Assembly (NCBI GenBank): GCA_902764285.1
Contig: CACWVN010000008.1
Location: 1-35,280 of the forward strand
Direction of reading: 5' to 3'
Length of the DNA stretch: 35,280 nt
DNA from: an uncultured Eubacteriales bacterium
GTDB taxonomy: Bacteria; Bacillota; Clostridia; Christensenellales; Aristaeellaceae
This document shows positions 1 to 10,692 of this stretch, in pieces. The notes beneath the pieces were generated by a model. That model ran no database searches, was not told the origin of the DNA, and saw nothing but the letters and a program-made list of their open reading frames with translations. The translations under genes were made by a program, and so were the position numbers. Numbering within the stretch: position 1 is the first letter of the stretch; each line of letters opens with the position of its first letter.

Positions 1-880
1 CGCCCGAGCGGATGCGCCGCCATTCGTCGAAGCGCTCGCCCGCGGACAGCGCCGAATGCAGCACCGCCGCGTCGCCGCCGAAGCGCCCGTGCAGCCACGC
101 CACCATCTGGGGCGTCAGCGCGATCTCCGGCACCAGCACGACGGCCGTGCGGCCCAGCTCCAGCGCCCGGCGGATCAGCCGGATATACACCTCGGTTTTG
201 CCGCTGCCGGTGACGCCGTGCAGCAAAAACCGCCCGCCGCCATGTTCCAGCGCGGCGGTCAGCCGCGCCACCGCCGCGGCCTGTCCGGGCAGCAGCTCCG
301 GATCCGGCGCGAAGCTTTCTCCGGCCAGCGCGTGAGGCGTGCGCCGCTGTTCGCTCTCGTAGATCGAAACGGCGCCCTTCTTCTCCAGCGCCCGCAGCGC
401 GGCGGAATCCAGCCGCGCGGTCTCCTCGTCGCCCTCGCGCAGCCGTTCGATGACCTCCAGCTGCCGCGGCGCGCGCCGGTTCGCCTCGCGAAAGGCGGGC
501 AGCTCCTCCTCGGCCAGGTTCAGCCGGGCATAGCGCCGCGTGCGCTCGCGGACGCGGCCGCCGCGCATTTCCGCGGGGATCATCAGCCGCAGCGCGTCCA
601 CCAGGTTGCACACGTAGCGCAGGTGCATCCACTCCGCCAGCTCCATCAGATCCGGCAGCACCACCGGCTCCGGCCGGGCCAGGCGCAGGATCGGCCGGAT
701 CCGATCCGGTTCCAGGTCGCAGTTCTCCGACAGCGACACCACGAACCCGTCCAGCGTGCGCGGACCGAAGGGCACCGTCACCAGGTGGCCCGGCTGCACG
801 GTCATGCCCTCGGGCACGGCGTAGGTAAACCGCTTGTCCACCGCCTCGGCGGACAGATCGACGATCACCTGGGCGAACAT
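1..880 (-). CDS. priA: Primosomal replication restart helicase PriA (N-terminal part, runs off the window)
   Basis: The first 293 codons of PriA, the 3'-to-5' DNA helicase that reloads the replisome at stalled forks. Translation from ATG at 880 begins MFAQVIVDLSAEAVDKRFTY, the usual PriA 3'-end-binding domain start, and includes the VPFGPR segment. The helicase domain begins about residue 215. The Walker A motif HGVTGSGKTEVY lies near 184-219 and motif Ia (LVPEIALTPQM) near 110-145. The DEAH motif, zinc-binding cysteines and C-terminus lie beyond base 1. The start codon is one base past the coaBC stop (882-884), so the gene is translated from the coaBC message, and the coaBC-priA order is typical of Bacillota. 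The Shine-Dalgarno is weak, consistent with translational coupling. The family call is secure; only completeness is unknown. Confidence 0.96.
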   Translation of the reverse strand, partial: MFAQVIVDLSAEAVDKRFTYAVPEGMTVQPGHLVTVPFGPRTLDGFVVSLSENCDLEPDRIRPILRLARPEPVVLPDLMELAEWMHLRYVCNLVDALRLMIPAEMRGGRVRERTRRYARLNLAEEELPAFREANRRAPRQLEVIERLREGDEETARLDSAALRALEKKGAVSIYESEQRRTPHALAGESFAPDPELLPGQAAAVARLTAALEHGGGRFLLHGVTGSGKTEVYIRLIRRALELGRTAVVLVPEIALTPQMVAWLHGRFGGDAAVLHSALSAGERFDEWRRIRSG

Positions 881-881
881 G

Positions 882-2072
882 TCACAGCCCCATCAGCGCC
901 GCCACGCCGTCCAGAATGCCGTCAGCGGCCTCGCGCTTGCGCATCAGCGGCAGCTCGCGCGCGCCGTCCGCGGTGATCAGCGTCACCGCGTTGGTGTCCA
1001 CGCCGAAGCCCGCGTCCGAACGGCTGACGTCGTTAGCCACGATCATGTCGCAGTTCTTGCGCGCCAGCTTCTCCCGGGCGTTGGCAAGCACGTCGTCGGT
1101 CTCGGCGGCGAAGCCCACCAGCACCTGGCCCGGGCGCTTGCGGCGGCCCAGCTCGGCGGCGATATCGGTGGTGTTCTCCAGCTCCAGCTTCATGCCCGCG
1201 CCGGTCTTCTTGATCTTGCCCGCGGCCATGGCGACGGGCCGGAAATCGGCGGGCGCGGCGGCCTGGATGACGATGTCCGCCCACTCGCCCCGGGCCAGCA
1301 CGGCCTCGCACAGGTCGGCGCTGGACTCGACGGACACGCGCTCCACGCCCGCCGGCGCAGCCAGCGCCACCGGTCCGGAGACGAGCACGACTTCGGCGCC
1401 GCGGTCCCGGGCGGCCTCGGCGAGGGCATAGCCCATCTTGCCGGAGGAGCGGTTGGTAATATAGCGCACCGGGTCGATGCGCTCGACGGTCGGCCCGGCG
1501 GTGACCAGCACGCGCCTGCCCTCGAAGTCCCGCCGGGGGTTCATGAGCGCGTCCAGCGCCTCGATGATCTCGGCAGGCTCGGCCATGCGGCCCACGTCGT
1601 CGTCGCCGCAGGCCAGGCGGCCCGTGCCGGGGCCGACGGTCCGCACGCTGCGGGAGAGCAGCACATCCAGGTTCGCGCGGGTAGCCGGGTGGCGCCACAT
1701 GTTGGCGTTCATCGCCGGGGCGATCAAAAGCGGCGCGTTCATCGCCAGCGCGGTGGTGGACAGCAGGTCGTCGGCGATGCCGTTCGCCAGCTTGGCCAGG
1801 CAATTGGCCGTGGCCGGCGCGATGACGAGGGCGTCCGCCCATTTCGCGAGGGAGATGTGCTCCATCTCCGCCCGGGGCGCGAAGGTGTCGGTGTAGGCCG
1901 GGTTCCCGCTGAGGGTTTCAAAGGTCAGCGGCGGCACGAAACGGCAGGCGTGCTCCGTCAGCACCACGCGCACCTGCGCGCCCTGTTTGACCAGGCGGCT
2001 GACCAGGTCGCAGGCCTTGTAGGCGGCGATGCCGCCGGTGACGCCCAGCGCGATGTGTTTGTCCTTCAGCAT
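882..2072 (-). CDS. coaBC: Bifunctional phosphopantothenoylcysteine decarboxylase / phosphopantothenate-cysteine ligase
   Basis: Two steps of coenzyme A synthesis in one cytoplasmic protein of 396 residues, the normal family length. The CoaC flavoprotein half (about 1-180) shows the N-terminal GVTGGIAAYK loop, the catalytic His in MEHISLAKWAD (about residue 72), the substrate-binding APAMNANMW (Asn near 122) and the flap cysteine in GRLACGDDDVGRM. The CoaB ligase half (about 183-396) shows VLVTAGPT, ITNRSSGKMGYA (Asn near 207), the ADFRP motif and the lysine-rich GKIKK segment. ATG at 2072 follows GAGGAG. It lies in the yicC-gmk-rpoZ-coaBC-priA order, with a hairpin (2114-2144) separating it from rpoZ, so its level may be partly attenuated relative to the upstream genes. 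Confidence 0.97.
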   Translation of the reverse strand: MLKDKHIALGVTGGIAAYKACDLVSRLVKQGAQVRVVLTEHACRFVPPLTFETLSGNPAYTDTFAPRAEMEHISLAKWADALVIAPATANCLAKLANGIADDLLSTTALAMNAPLLIAPAMNANMWRHPATRANLDVLLSRSVRTVGPGTGRLACGDDDVGRMAEPAEIIEALDALMNPRRDFEGRRVLVTAGPTVERIDPVRYITNRSSGKMGYALAEAARDRGAEVVLVSGPVALAAPAGVERVSVESSADLCEAVLARGEWADIVIQAAAPADFRPVAMAAGKIKKTGAGMKLELENTTDIAAELGRRKRPGQVLVGFAAETDDVLANAREKLARKNCDMIVANDVSRSDAGFGVDTNAVTLITADGARELPLMRKREAADGILDGVAALMGL

Positions 2073-2113
2073 GTCGTCGCACTCCTCTGAAATAGTCTGG
2101 CGATAAACCCAAA

Positions 2114-2144
2114 CAAGCGAAACCGATCATCGGGTTTCGCCTTG
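2114..2144 (-). terminator. Hairpin between rpoZ and coaBC, possible weak terminator
   Basis: An 11-bp inverted repeat (GCGAAACC arm with one bulged base) with an 8-base loop, followed on the minus strand by TTTGGGTTTA. The interrupted T tract suggests an attenuating or RNA-processing hairpin rather than a full stop, since coaBC has no obvious promoter of its own. Confidence 0.45.
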
Positions 2145-2179
2145 CTTGGTCTATGGGCCCTGCCGGTCACTTCCGGCCG

Positions 2180-2395
2180 TTATTCCGCGTCGCTCGCTTC
2201 TTCGTCGCGGCTGTAGGTGATCAGCCGGCGGTTGATCTCCTCGATGGCGATGGAGAGGGGCTTGGTTTCCTTGGTGTCGATCAGCGGCAGGCTGCCGGCG
2301 ATGATCTCGCGGGCGCGCTTGGCGGATTCGACGGCCAGCGTGTAGCGGCAATCCACCTTTTCAAGCAGCTCGCCGATGGGGGGTTGGGTCATCAT
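2180..2395 (-). CDS. rpoZ: RNA polymerase omega subunit
   Basis: A 71-residue protein with the omega signature: an N-terminal [27 protein letters not shown] segment that folds against the beta' subunit, then [17 protein letters not shown]. It promotes assembly and stability of RNA polymerase. The start is set by AGGAGG nine bases before ATG at 2395; a second ATG follows directly. It sits 34 bp after gmk in the same transcript, the usual Bacillota arrangement. The acidic tail (DEEASDAE) is common in this family. Confidence 0.95.
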   Translation of the reverse strand: MMTQPPIGELLEKVDCRYTLAVESAKRAREIIAGSLPLIDTKETKPLSIAIEEINRRLITYSRDEEASDAE

Positions 2396-2429
2396 GGTGC
2401 ATGTCCTCCTGTACTTATCCGTGTTTTGA

Positions 2430-3068
2430 TTATGCCTGCAAAGAGGCGTTCAGTCCATCCAGGAAATCGCGCTGGCTGTCCAGCTCCAGCCGCCGGGCCG
2501 TCATGATGGCGTAGACCTGATCGGCGGCGATCTCCAGCGCGTTGGGCTGCACGGCCCAGTCCTGGTGGATGATGACATAGTGGTATTGATAGGCGGCGGC
2601 CACCTCTTTGGCCACGTTGCCCAGCCGCACGCGGATGGATTCCTCGGTCTCGGTGCCGCGGTGGCGCAGCCGCTGTTCCAGGTTTTCGCGGCTGGGCGGG
2701 CAGATGAAAATGCCCGTCACGGTGGGATCCTGGGCCATGGCCTGCAGGCAGCCCTGCACGTCGATCTCCAGGATCAGGTCGTTTCCCGCGTCCAGCTCCT
2801 TCCGCACGGCGGATTTCAGCGTGCCGTAGTGGTTCTGGTGCACGTGGGCCCATTCGTAGAACGCGCCCTCGTCGATCAGCTGGCGAAAGCGTTCCTCGGT
2901 GACGAAATGATAGCTGACGCCGTCCACCTCGCCGGGCCGGGGCGCCCGCGTGGTGCAGGACACCGACAGCTTGACGTCCGGGTGCTTCTTCAGCACCGTC
3001 TTCACGATTTCGGATTTGCCCGCGCCCGCCGGGCCGGAGATGACAAACAGCCTGCCGCGCTTTGCCAT
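2430..3068 (-). CDS. gmk: Guanylate kinase
   Basis: ATP-dependent phosphorylation of GMP to GDP, 212 residues, normal length. The P-loop GPAGAGKS is at about residues 12-19; the family more often has GPSGAGKS. The GMP-binding segment [22 protein letters not shown] is intact, as are EIDVQG and the LID-region [17 protein letters not shown]. The start ATG at 3068 follows an AAGGGA-type site. It lies between yicC and rpoZ. In many Bacillota the small regulator remA lies between yicC and gmk, but here only 51 non-coding bases separate them. Confidence 0.96.
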   Translation of the reverse strand: MAKRGRLFVISGPAGAGKSEIVKTVLKKHPDVKLSVSCTTRAPRPGEVDGVSYHFVTEERFRQLIDEGAFYEWAHVHQNHYGTLKSAVRKELDAGNDLILEIDVQGCLQAMAQDPTVTGIFICPPSRENLEQRLRHRGTETEESIRVRLGNVAKEVAAAYQYHYVIIHQDWAVQPNALEIAADQVYAIMTARRLELDSQRDFLDGLNASLQA

Positions 3069-3119
3069 AGGAATGCATCGTCCCTTCTTATGTAATGAGC
3101 ATTACCCGCGGGAAAGAAC

Positions 3120-3998
3120 TTATTCGATATTCTGCAGCTGTTCGCGGAGCTTTTCGATCTCCGCCTTCATGTCCACCGTCAGCTGGGTGATGGGGATATC
3201 CTGGGACTTGGAGGAGATGGTGTTCACTTCACGGTTCAGCTCCTGCACGATGAAATCCATGCGGCGGCCGATAGGCTCCGGGGATTCGAACAGCGCGCGC
3301 AGCTGCCGGGCATGGCTGTTCAGGCGGACGATCTCTTCGGCGATGGCGCTGCGGTCGGCCATGAGGGCCACCTCCATCAAAAGGCGCGTCTCGTCCACGC
3401 CGCTGCCCACCAGCTCCGCCACGGAGGTGCGCAGCCGCCGGGTGTATTCCTCCACGGTCTCGGGGTAGCGCTTTTCCACTTCGGCGGTCATGCGCTCGAT
3501 AGCGTCCAGCCGGCCGGAGAGGTCTTTCTTCATGGCTTCGCCTTCGCGCCCGCGCATCGCCAGCAGCTGGTCCAGCGCCTCGTCCAGCGTCTGCTGCATC
3601 AGCGCCTGAACGGCGGCCTGATCCTCGTCGGCCTCGGCGATGGTCATCACGTCCGGCAGGCGGGCGATCCCCATCAGCGTGCGGTCGTCGCGCATGCCGC
3701 TGCCGCAGGCGTCGCTGAGCTTGCGGAGCGCGTCCGCATAGGCGCCGAACAGCGCCTCGTCCACGTGGACGGTGCGGGCGTCGGTGCGCAGATTCCGGTA
3801 GGTGATGAACAGATCCACGTGGCCGCGGGACAGCCGCGCCCCGATCTGCCTGCGGGCGTCGTCCTCCAGGAACATCAGATTCCGGGGCACGCGAAAGGAA
3901 ATATCCAGAAAGCGGTGGTTGACGCTCTTGATCTCCACGGTCATCTGGCGGCCGTCGATCTCCCGAAAGGCGCGGCCATAGCCGGTCATGCTGAGCAT
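3120..3998 (-). CDS. yicC: YicC/YloC family endoribonuclease
   Basis: A 292-residue protein of the YicC/YloC family, whose characterised members are RNases acting on RNA in the cytoplasm. Diagnostic segments are MLSMTGYGR at the start, VEIKSVNHRFLD, and RGHVDLFITYRN in the N-terminal domain. The DUF1732-type C-terminus carries EIVRLNSHARQLRALFESPEPIGRRMDFIVQELNREVNTISSKS and ends in REQLQNIE, the typical tail. ATG at 3998 follows AAAGGAG. It is the first gene of the operon leading to gmk, rpoZ, coaBC and priA, behind an extended -10 promoter at 4054. Confidence 0.94.
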   Translation of the reverse strand: MLSMTGYGRAFREIDGRQMTVEIKSVNHRFLDISFRVPRNLMFLEDDARRQIGARLSRGHVDLFITYRNLRTDARTVHVDEALFGAYADALRKLSDACGSGMRDDRTLMGIARLPDVMTIAEADEDQAAVQALMQQTLDEALDQLLAMRGREGEAMKKDLSGRLDAIERMTAEVEKRYPETVEEYTRRLRTSVAELVGSGVDETRLLMEVALMADRSAIAEEIVRLNSHARQLRALFESPEPIGRRMDFIVQELNREVNTISSKSQDIPITQLTVDMKAEIEKLREQLQNIE

Positions 3999-4053
3999 GC
4001 GATCCCACTCCTTTGAACGCGCCGGAGCGCGAGAAGATTTATCCCCACATTTG

Positions 4054-4062
4054 ATTATACCA
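4054..4062 (-). promoter_or_regulatory. Extended -10 promoter of the yicC-gmk-rpoZ-coaBC-priA operon
   Basis: On the minus strand a perfect TATAAT (4054-4059) is preceded by TGG, giving the TGnTATAAT extended -10 form. No good -35 box lies at 16-18 bp, which extended -10 promoters tolerate. It lies 56 bp upstream of the yicC ATG. Confidence 0.65.
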
Positions 4063-4127
4063 CATCCGAAGGCGCTTGCCTATGGCATCGCCAAAATTTT
4101 AATAAAAACGCGGATTTCCGCCGTCTG

Positions 4128-4156
4128 TTGACAGACCCGCGCCGCGATGATAAAAT
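4128..4156 (+). promoter_or_regulatory. Sigma-A-type promoter of the Ltp-repeat gene
   Basis: A perfect -35 TTGACA (4128-4133), a 17-bp spacer and -10 TAAAAT (4151-4156), 37 bp before the ATG at 4193. It diverges from the yicC promoter about 65 bp away. Confidence 0.8.
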
Positions 4157-4192
4157 CAAGGCGGGGCAAATCAGTGCAAAGGCGGTGTTTTT

Positions 4193-4705
4193 ATGAAGCG
4201 CGTTCTCAGGATCACCCTCCCGATCCTTCTCGTACTCGTCCTGGCGCTCGCTGGCCTGTCCGCAGGCGCGGAGACCGAGGGCGAAAAAAAGGCCCTGCAA
4301 TCGGCGCAGAGTTATCTTTCGTTCATGGGCTTCTCCCGCGAGGGGTTGATCGGCCAGCTGGAATACGAAGATTTCACCCACGAGGAAGCCGTCTACGCCG
4401 TCGACCACTGCGGCGCCGACTGGATGGCTAACGCGCTGAAATCCGCGCAGAGCTATCTCGACTTCACGGGCTTTTCCCATGACGGGCTGATCAGCCAGCT
4501 GGAATACGACAAGTACACCCACGAGGAAGCCGTCTACGCCGCCGACAACTGCGGCGCCGACTGGAAGGAAAACGCCGTGAAATCGGCGACGACCTACCTT
4601 TCCGTCATGGAATTTACCCGCGAAAGGCTGATCGAACAGCTGGAATTTGACAAGTACACCCACGAGGAAGCCGTTTACGCCGCCGACACCTGTCTGGGCA
4701 AATAG
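4193..4705 (+). CDS. Secreted protein with three Ltp-type repeats
   Basis: A 170-residue exported protein. Residues 1-27 are a signal peptide (MKR, hydrophobic core, likely cleavage after SAGA); there is no lipobox cysteine, so it should be soluble or otherwise retained. The rest is three near-identical repeats with a 47-residue period starting at about 34, 81 and 128. Each has the pattern A(L/V)KSAxxYLxxxxFxxxxLIxQLExDxxTHEEAVYAxDxC. This is the Ltp (host cell surface-exposed lipoprotein) repeat, known from a streptococcal prophage protein that blocks DNA injection and from many Gram-positive surface proteins. It is a monocistronic gene with its own promoter and terminator, with an AAAGGCGG-type binding site. 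The function here is unknown; superinfection exclusion is only one possibility. Confidence 0.82.
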   Translation: MKRVLRITLPILLVLVLALAGLSAGAETEGEKKALQSAQSYLSFMGFSREGLIGQLEYEDFTHEEAVYAVDHCGADWMANALKSAQSYLDFTGFSHDGLISQLEYDKYTHEEAVYAADNCGADWKENAVKSATTYLSVMEFTRERLIEQLEFDKYTHEEAVYAADTCLGK

Positions 4706-4720
4706 CGCGCGGCACAAAGA

Positions 4721-4754
4721 ACGGGCATGGGATCGCTCCCATGCCCGTTTTTTA
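4721..4754 (+). terminator. Rho-independent terminator after the Ltp-repeat gene
   Basis: A perfect 12-bp stem (ACGGGCATGGGA / TCCCATGCCCGT) with a 4-base loop and a run of six T. It lies between the convergent Ltp and ligA genes. On the minus strand the T tract is poor (TTCTTTG), so it may stop ligA transcription less well. Confidence 0.9.
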
Positions 4755-4762
4755 TTCCCATG

Positions 4763-6914
<2,152 letters not shown>

Positions 6915-6918
<4 letters not shown>

Positions 6919-9209
6919 TTCTCCACTTTCACGATCGGTGCGGCAGCGGCGGAGAAGGTGCGCTCGGAGCCGTTCGCGAAGCGGATCTTCACGCGCTGGT
7001 CCACGCCCTGGCCGGAGAGGGCCGTGACGGTGCCGGCACCGAACACCCGGTGGCGCACGGCGTCGCCCACGCGGAACACCGCCGCCGGGGCGGTCACCAC
7101 CGGCTTCGGCGAAGCGGAGAAGCCCTTCTGCACCCCGGCGATGCCCAGCTTGCGGTCCAGGTCGGCGCTGCCGGTGGACAGCTTCGGTCCGGCGGACGCG
7201 CCGGATTGATAGCGGTCGTTGTAGGGCGAGCGCACCGGCTGGGTCCAGCCGCGCAGCGCCGGCGGCGGCACCCGGCGGGCGTCCGCGCGGTTCGCGCCGT
7301 CCACGATCAGCCGCTGGGGGATCTCCGCGACGAAGCGGGACAGCTCGTTGGCGCTGCGGGTATTGTACAGCGCGCGGGTACGGGCGTGGCTGAGGAACAG
7401 CCGCTTCTTCGCCCGGGTGATGCCCACGTAGGCCAGCCGGCGCTCCTCCTCCATCAGTTCTTCGTCGAAGATCGCGCGGGTCAGCGGAAACACGCCCTCC
7501 TCCATGCCGGCCAGGAACACGTCGTTGAATTCCAGGCCCTTGGCGGAGTGCAGCGTCATCAGCGTTACCGCGCCGCCGGATTCGTTCATGCCGTCCAGAT
7601 CGGAAACCAGCGCCACGTTCTCCAGAAACTCCGGCAGCCCGCCGTCGGGGTTCAGCCGCTCGAACTCGCTGACGGCGCCCTGCAGCTCGCGGATGTTCTC
7701 GATGCGGTTCTCGTTCTCCTCGGTCCTGGATTCCTCCAGCGCCCGCACGTAGCCGGTGCGGTCGATCAATTCCTCCACAAACTCGGACGGCTTCTTTTCG
7801 TACATCAGCTCCGTCAGCTCGATCATCAGCTGGGCGAATTCGCCGATCAGCTTCTTCGGCCGGGCGGACAGCGGCGCGTTCTCACAGTCCAGAACCGCGG
7901 ACATCAGCGGCATATCGTTCTCCCGGGCGTAATCGGCCAGCCGGTCGATGGTGGCGTCGCCGATGCCGCGCTTGGGCTCGTTGATGATGCGGCGGGCGGA
8001 GACGTCGTCGTCGGGGTTCACCAGCGCGCGCAGGTAGGCGATCAGGTCCTTCACTTCCTTGCGCTCGTAGAAGCGCTGGCCGCCGTAGACGCGGTAGGGC
8101 GTGCCGCCGCGCACGAAAGCTTCCTCAAGCACGCGCGACTGGGCGTTGGTGCGGTAGAGCACCGCGATGCCGCCGGGCGTGCCGCCCGCGGCGATGAGCT
8201 TGCGCGACATGGCGGCGATGAAGGCGGCCTCGTCCCGCTCGTCCTGGGCATGGTAGAGCGCGATGCGCTCGCCGGACTCCGATTCCGTCCACAGCGCCTT
8301 CTCCTTGCGGCCGCGGTTGTGGGCGATCACCTGGTTGGCGGCGTCCAGGATGTTGCCGGTGGAGCGGTAGTTCTGCTCCAGCTTGATGGTCACGCACTCG
8401 GGGAAATCCTTTTCGAAATCCAGGATGTTGCGCAGGTCCGCGCCGCGCCAGCCGTAGATGGACTGGTCGTCGTCGCCCACCACGCACAGGTTGTGCCTTT
8501 CCCCCGCCAGCAGCCGCACCAGCGCGTACTGGGCGGCGTTGGTGTCCTGGTATTCGTCCACCAGGATGTAGCGGAACTTGTCCCGGTAATAATCCAGCAC
8601 CGGCGGGTGCTCCATCAGCAGCTCCAGTGTCTTGATCAGCAGGTCGTCGAAATCCAGCGCGTTGCTGCCCCGCAGCGCCGTCTCGTACTGGCGGTAGGCC
8701 TCGTACAGCTTGCGGCTGCGGAAATCGCCGCCGGAATCCTTCAGCCATTCCTCGGGCGTCAACAGCCGGTTCTTGGCGTCGGCGATCACGGCGCGGATCT
8801 GCTTGGGCGGATATTCCTTGTCGTTCAGCTGCAGCGCCTTCGCCACGGATTTGATGACGGTCATGCGGTCGTCCTCGTCATAGATGGCGAACTGCCGCTT
8901 GTAGCCCAGCTTTTCGATATCCCGCCGCAGGATGCGCGCGCAGCAGGAATGGAACGTGGAGATCCAGGCCTCGTCGGCGGCCTCGCCGGCCAGCCGGTGC
9001 ACGCGCTCGGCCATCTCGCGGGCGGCCTTGTTGGTGAACGTGATGGCCAGGATGTGCCACGGCGCCACGCCGCGCTCCATCAGGTAAGCCGCGCGATACG
9101 TCAAGACGCGGGTCTTGCCGCTGCCCGCGCCCGCCAAAACAAGCAGCGGGCCTTCCGTCTGTTCGACGGCGGCGCGCTGCTGGGGGTTCAGATCGTTCAG
9201 GTTGATCAT
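6915..9209 (-). CDS. pcrA: ATP-dependent DNA helicase PcrA (UvrD/Rep family)
   Basis: A superfamily 1A 3'-to-5' helicase used in repair, plasmid replication and removal of RecA and RNA polymerase from DNA. The 764 residues show the Q motif (LNPQQRAAV), Walker A AGAGSGKT (26-33), ITFTNKAAREM, TFHSCCARILRRD, DEYQDTN, VVGDDDQSIYGWRGA, GGQRFYERKEVKD and LMTLHSAKGLEF, in order. The C-terminal Tudor-like domain VGDAVRHRVFGAGTVTAL, known to contact RNA polymerase, is present and ends in KVEK. The ATG overlaps the yerC stop by 4 bp (ATGA), so it is translationally coupled. Its stop codon sits inside a heptamer repeat, so the exact C-terminus may differ between relatives. Confidence 0.97.
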
Positions 9210-9508
9210 TTTTCGGTTTCCTTATTCATTCTTTCCAGCACCAGCTGGTAGCCGCCCGCGCCATAGTTCAGAGCGCGGTTGACGCGGCCGATCGTAGCGG
9301 TGGAAACGCCGGTTTTTTCGACAATTTCGGTGTATGTAGCCTGCCGCTGCAGCAGCTGGGCGACCTCGAGGCGCTGGGACAAATCCTGGATTTCCCGGAT
9401 GGTGAACAGATCTTCAAACAGGCGATAGCAGTCCTCTTCGTTTTCCAGGCAAAGAAACGCCCGCGCCAGATTATCGGTCTGTTCGTTCTTCAATCTGGAT
9501 GAAAACAT
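9206..9508 (-). CDS. yerC: YerC/YecD family TrpR-like transcriptional regulator
   Basis: A 100-residue helix-turn-helix protein of the Trp-repressor superfamily. The typical Bacillota features are present: DLFTIREIQDLSQRLEVAQLL, then the helix-turn-helix YTEIVEKTGVSTATIGRVNRALNYG, then GGYQLVLER. ATG at 9508 is chosen because GGAGGG lies six bases upstream; a longer frame to 9565 lacks a site. The 3' end overlaps pcrA by 4 bp. B. subtilis also has yerC near pcrA and ligA, so the neighbourhood is conserved. The effector ligand of this family is not settled. Confidence 0.9.
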   Translation of the reverse strand: MFSSRLKNEQTDNLARAFLCLENEEDCYRLFEDLFTIREIQDLSQRLEVAQLLQRQATYTEIVEKTGVSTATIGRVNRALNYGAGGYQLVLERMNKETEK

Positions 9509-9586
9509 ATTCAGCCCTCCACCTTCGCATTTCAGTCTGTGCGCCGCGCACCGCCGGATATACATGCGTTAGCACACTACGATGAT

Positions 9587-9615
9587 ATTATATACGAATC
9601 AGCCGCAAACGTCAA
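9587..9615 (-). promoter_or_regulatory. Sigma-A-type promoter of the yerC-pcrA-ligA unit
   Basis: On the minus strand: -35 TTGACG (9610-9615), a 17-bp spacer and a perfect -10 TATAAT (9587-9592), 79 bp before the yerC ATG. This is one of the best promoter matches in the window. Confidence 0.85.
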
Positions 9616-9683
9616 GGAATTACGGGCTTTCAGCGAAAAATATAAAGTGACTGTGCAAATGCGCGAAGCGCCCGCGGGCGGCC

Positions 9684-9722
9684 GAAAAAGAACCGCCGGG
9701 ACCGGCAGGGCCCGCGGCGGCA
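9684..9722 (-). terminator. Probable terminator after the XRE regulator
   Basis: Downstream of the XRE stop on the minus strand, a GC-rich hairpin (CCGCC arm pairing with GGCGG, imperfect interior) is followed by TTCTTTTT. The stem is irregular, so confidence is moderate. Confidence 0.5.
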
Positions 9723-9726
9723 TCGG

Positions 9727-10047
9727 TTACAGGTATTTGTTGTCCTTCTGGTTGTGTTCTCTCAGCACCTGCATCAGTTCGCTGAACAGCGCGCGGTTCT
9801 CCTCGCTGGCGGCCAGGTGGCTCTGCATCACGGCGTCGCTGAGGGAATCCTGCAGCAGCACGGCCGGCGATACCTCCATGGCGTTGCACAGCGCCACGAC
9901 GGTTTCGATGCTGGCCTTCTTTTCCCCGCGCTCGATGTGCCCGACGAACGAAGTGGATATCCCGGTGCGCTCCGCCAGCTGTTCCTGCGTCAGCTGATTC
10001 AGGATCCGCTGCTTGCGAACCCGTTCGCCCAGCTTCACGTAATCCAT
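9727..10047 (-). CDS. XRE-family transcriptional regulator
   Basis: A 106-residue protein with an N-terminal Cro/C1-type helix-turn-helix (about 3-60): LGERVRKQRILNQLTQEQLA, then GISTSFVGHIERGEKKASIETVVALCNAM. The C-terminal 45 residues, polar and helical, may mediate dimerisation. ATG at 10047 is set by AGGAGG seven bases upstream; two further in-frame ATGs upstream lie within or before that site. The gene stands alone, divergent from the membrane-protein/sigma-like pair starting at 10318, which it might regulate, but no operator could be assigned. The short inverted segment CTATGACCATAG just upstream of its ribosome site is a candidate. Confidence 0.88.
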   Translation of the reverse strand: MDYVKLGERVRKQRILNQLTQEQLAERTGISTSFVGHIERGEKKASIETVVALCNAMEVSPAVLLQDSLSDAVMQSHLAASEENRALFSELMQVLREHNQKDNKYL

Positions 10048-10266
10048 GCGCATCCCTCCTATACTACCTATGGTCATAGTTTACCCCATCCAACCCCCGA
10101 AAATGAACCGTCTGTGAGCGTGAAATAATACTATTGGTGTGTTTCGACTGGCCGCCGTCGCATTCACGCGGTCGCTTCTTTGGCAGTCCGGGCCGAATCC
10201 GGCCCGCAAAAAAGGGCGGTCAAAGCCCGGCGCGGCCGCCGTCCGGCGCAAATTCGCGGTTTGCGG

Positions 10267-10295
10267 TTGTCTTTCGGGCCAATTGACGCTATAAT
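10267..10295 (+). promoter_or_regulatory. Promoter of the membrane protein / sigma-like gene pair
   Basis: -35 TTGTCT (10267-10272), a 17-bp spacer and a perfect -10 TATAAT (10290-10295), 22 bp before the ATG at 10318, leaving a very short leader. Confidence 0.65.
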
Positions 10296-10317
10296 GGATC
10301 ACAAAAGGAGGCGCGGC

Positions 10318-10680
10318 ATGAAGCACAGATGGATAGCAGCCTGGCTGATCCAGATCGCGGAAATGGCGGCGGTATGCCTGGTTCAGGCGCTCAGCCACGG
10401 CGCGGGCGCGGGGCTGTACGCGGCGCTGCTGTGGGGCGCGGTGCCCCTGGCGGGTATGTTGACGGCATGCCGGGCCGTGCGGCGCGGGCTGCTGAATTAC
10501 GCGGCGTGGATCGCGCCGCCCGCGTGCCTGTTCGCCGTCCATTACGCCGTCTGGCGCTTTTCGCCCGCCCCGGGCGCGGGGATCCTGACGGCCTTTCTCT
10601 CCCTGATCGGCGCCGCCGCCGGCGAGGTGCTGCGCCTGAGGAAGGACGGAAAGGATCGCCGCCCGGCATCCGGAAAATAA
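10318..10680 (+). CDS. Small four-helix membrane protein of unknown function
   Basis: A 120-residue protein not assigned to a named family. ATG at 10318 follows AAAAGGAGG. Hydrophobic stretches at about 6-24, 32-51, 60-78 and 84-105 suggest four membrane helices; the last 15 residues are highly basic (RLRKDGKDRRPASGK) and probably cytoplasmic. It lies 12 bp before a sigma-factor-like gene with a membrane anchor, on the same strand and behind one promoter. The two may work together as a membrane partner and its DNA-binding protein, but this is inference from position only. Confidence 0.75.
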   Translation: MKHRWIAAWLIQIAEMAAVCLVQALSHGAGAGLYAALLWGAVPLAGMLTACRAVRRGLLNYAAWIAPPACLFAVHYAVWRFSPAPGAGILTAFLSLIGAAAGEVLRLRKDGKDRRPASGK

Positions 10681-10692
10681 AAGGAGCATCCC

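Noticed and set aside
834..2090. Long open frame on the plus strand opposite coaBC
   Set aside because: It mirrors the real gene, is full of His, Arg, Gly and Gln as expected of high-GC antisense frames, and has no ribosome binding site or family motif.
10183..10208. Hairpin GGGCCG / CGGCCC followed by AAAAAA on the plus strand
   Set aside because: The A run is on the wrong side for a plus-strand terminator, and on the minus strand the T run precedes the stem. No gene ends there.
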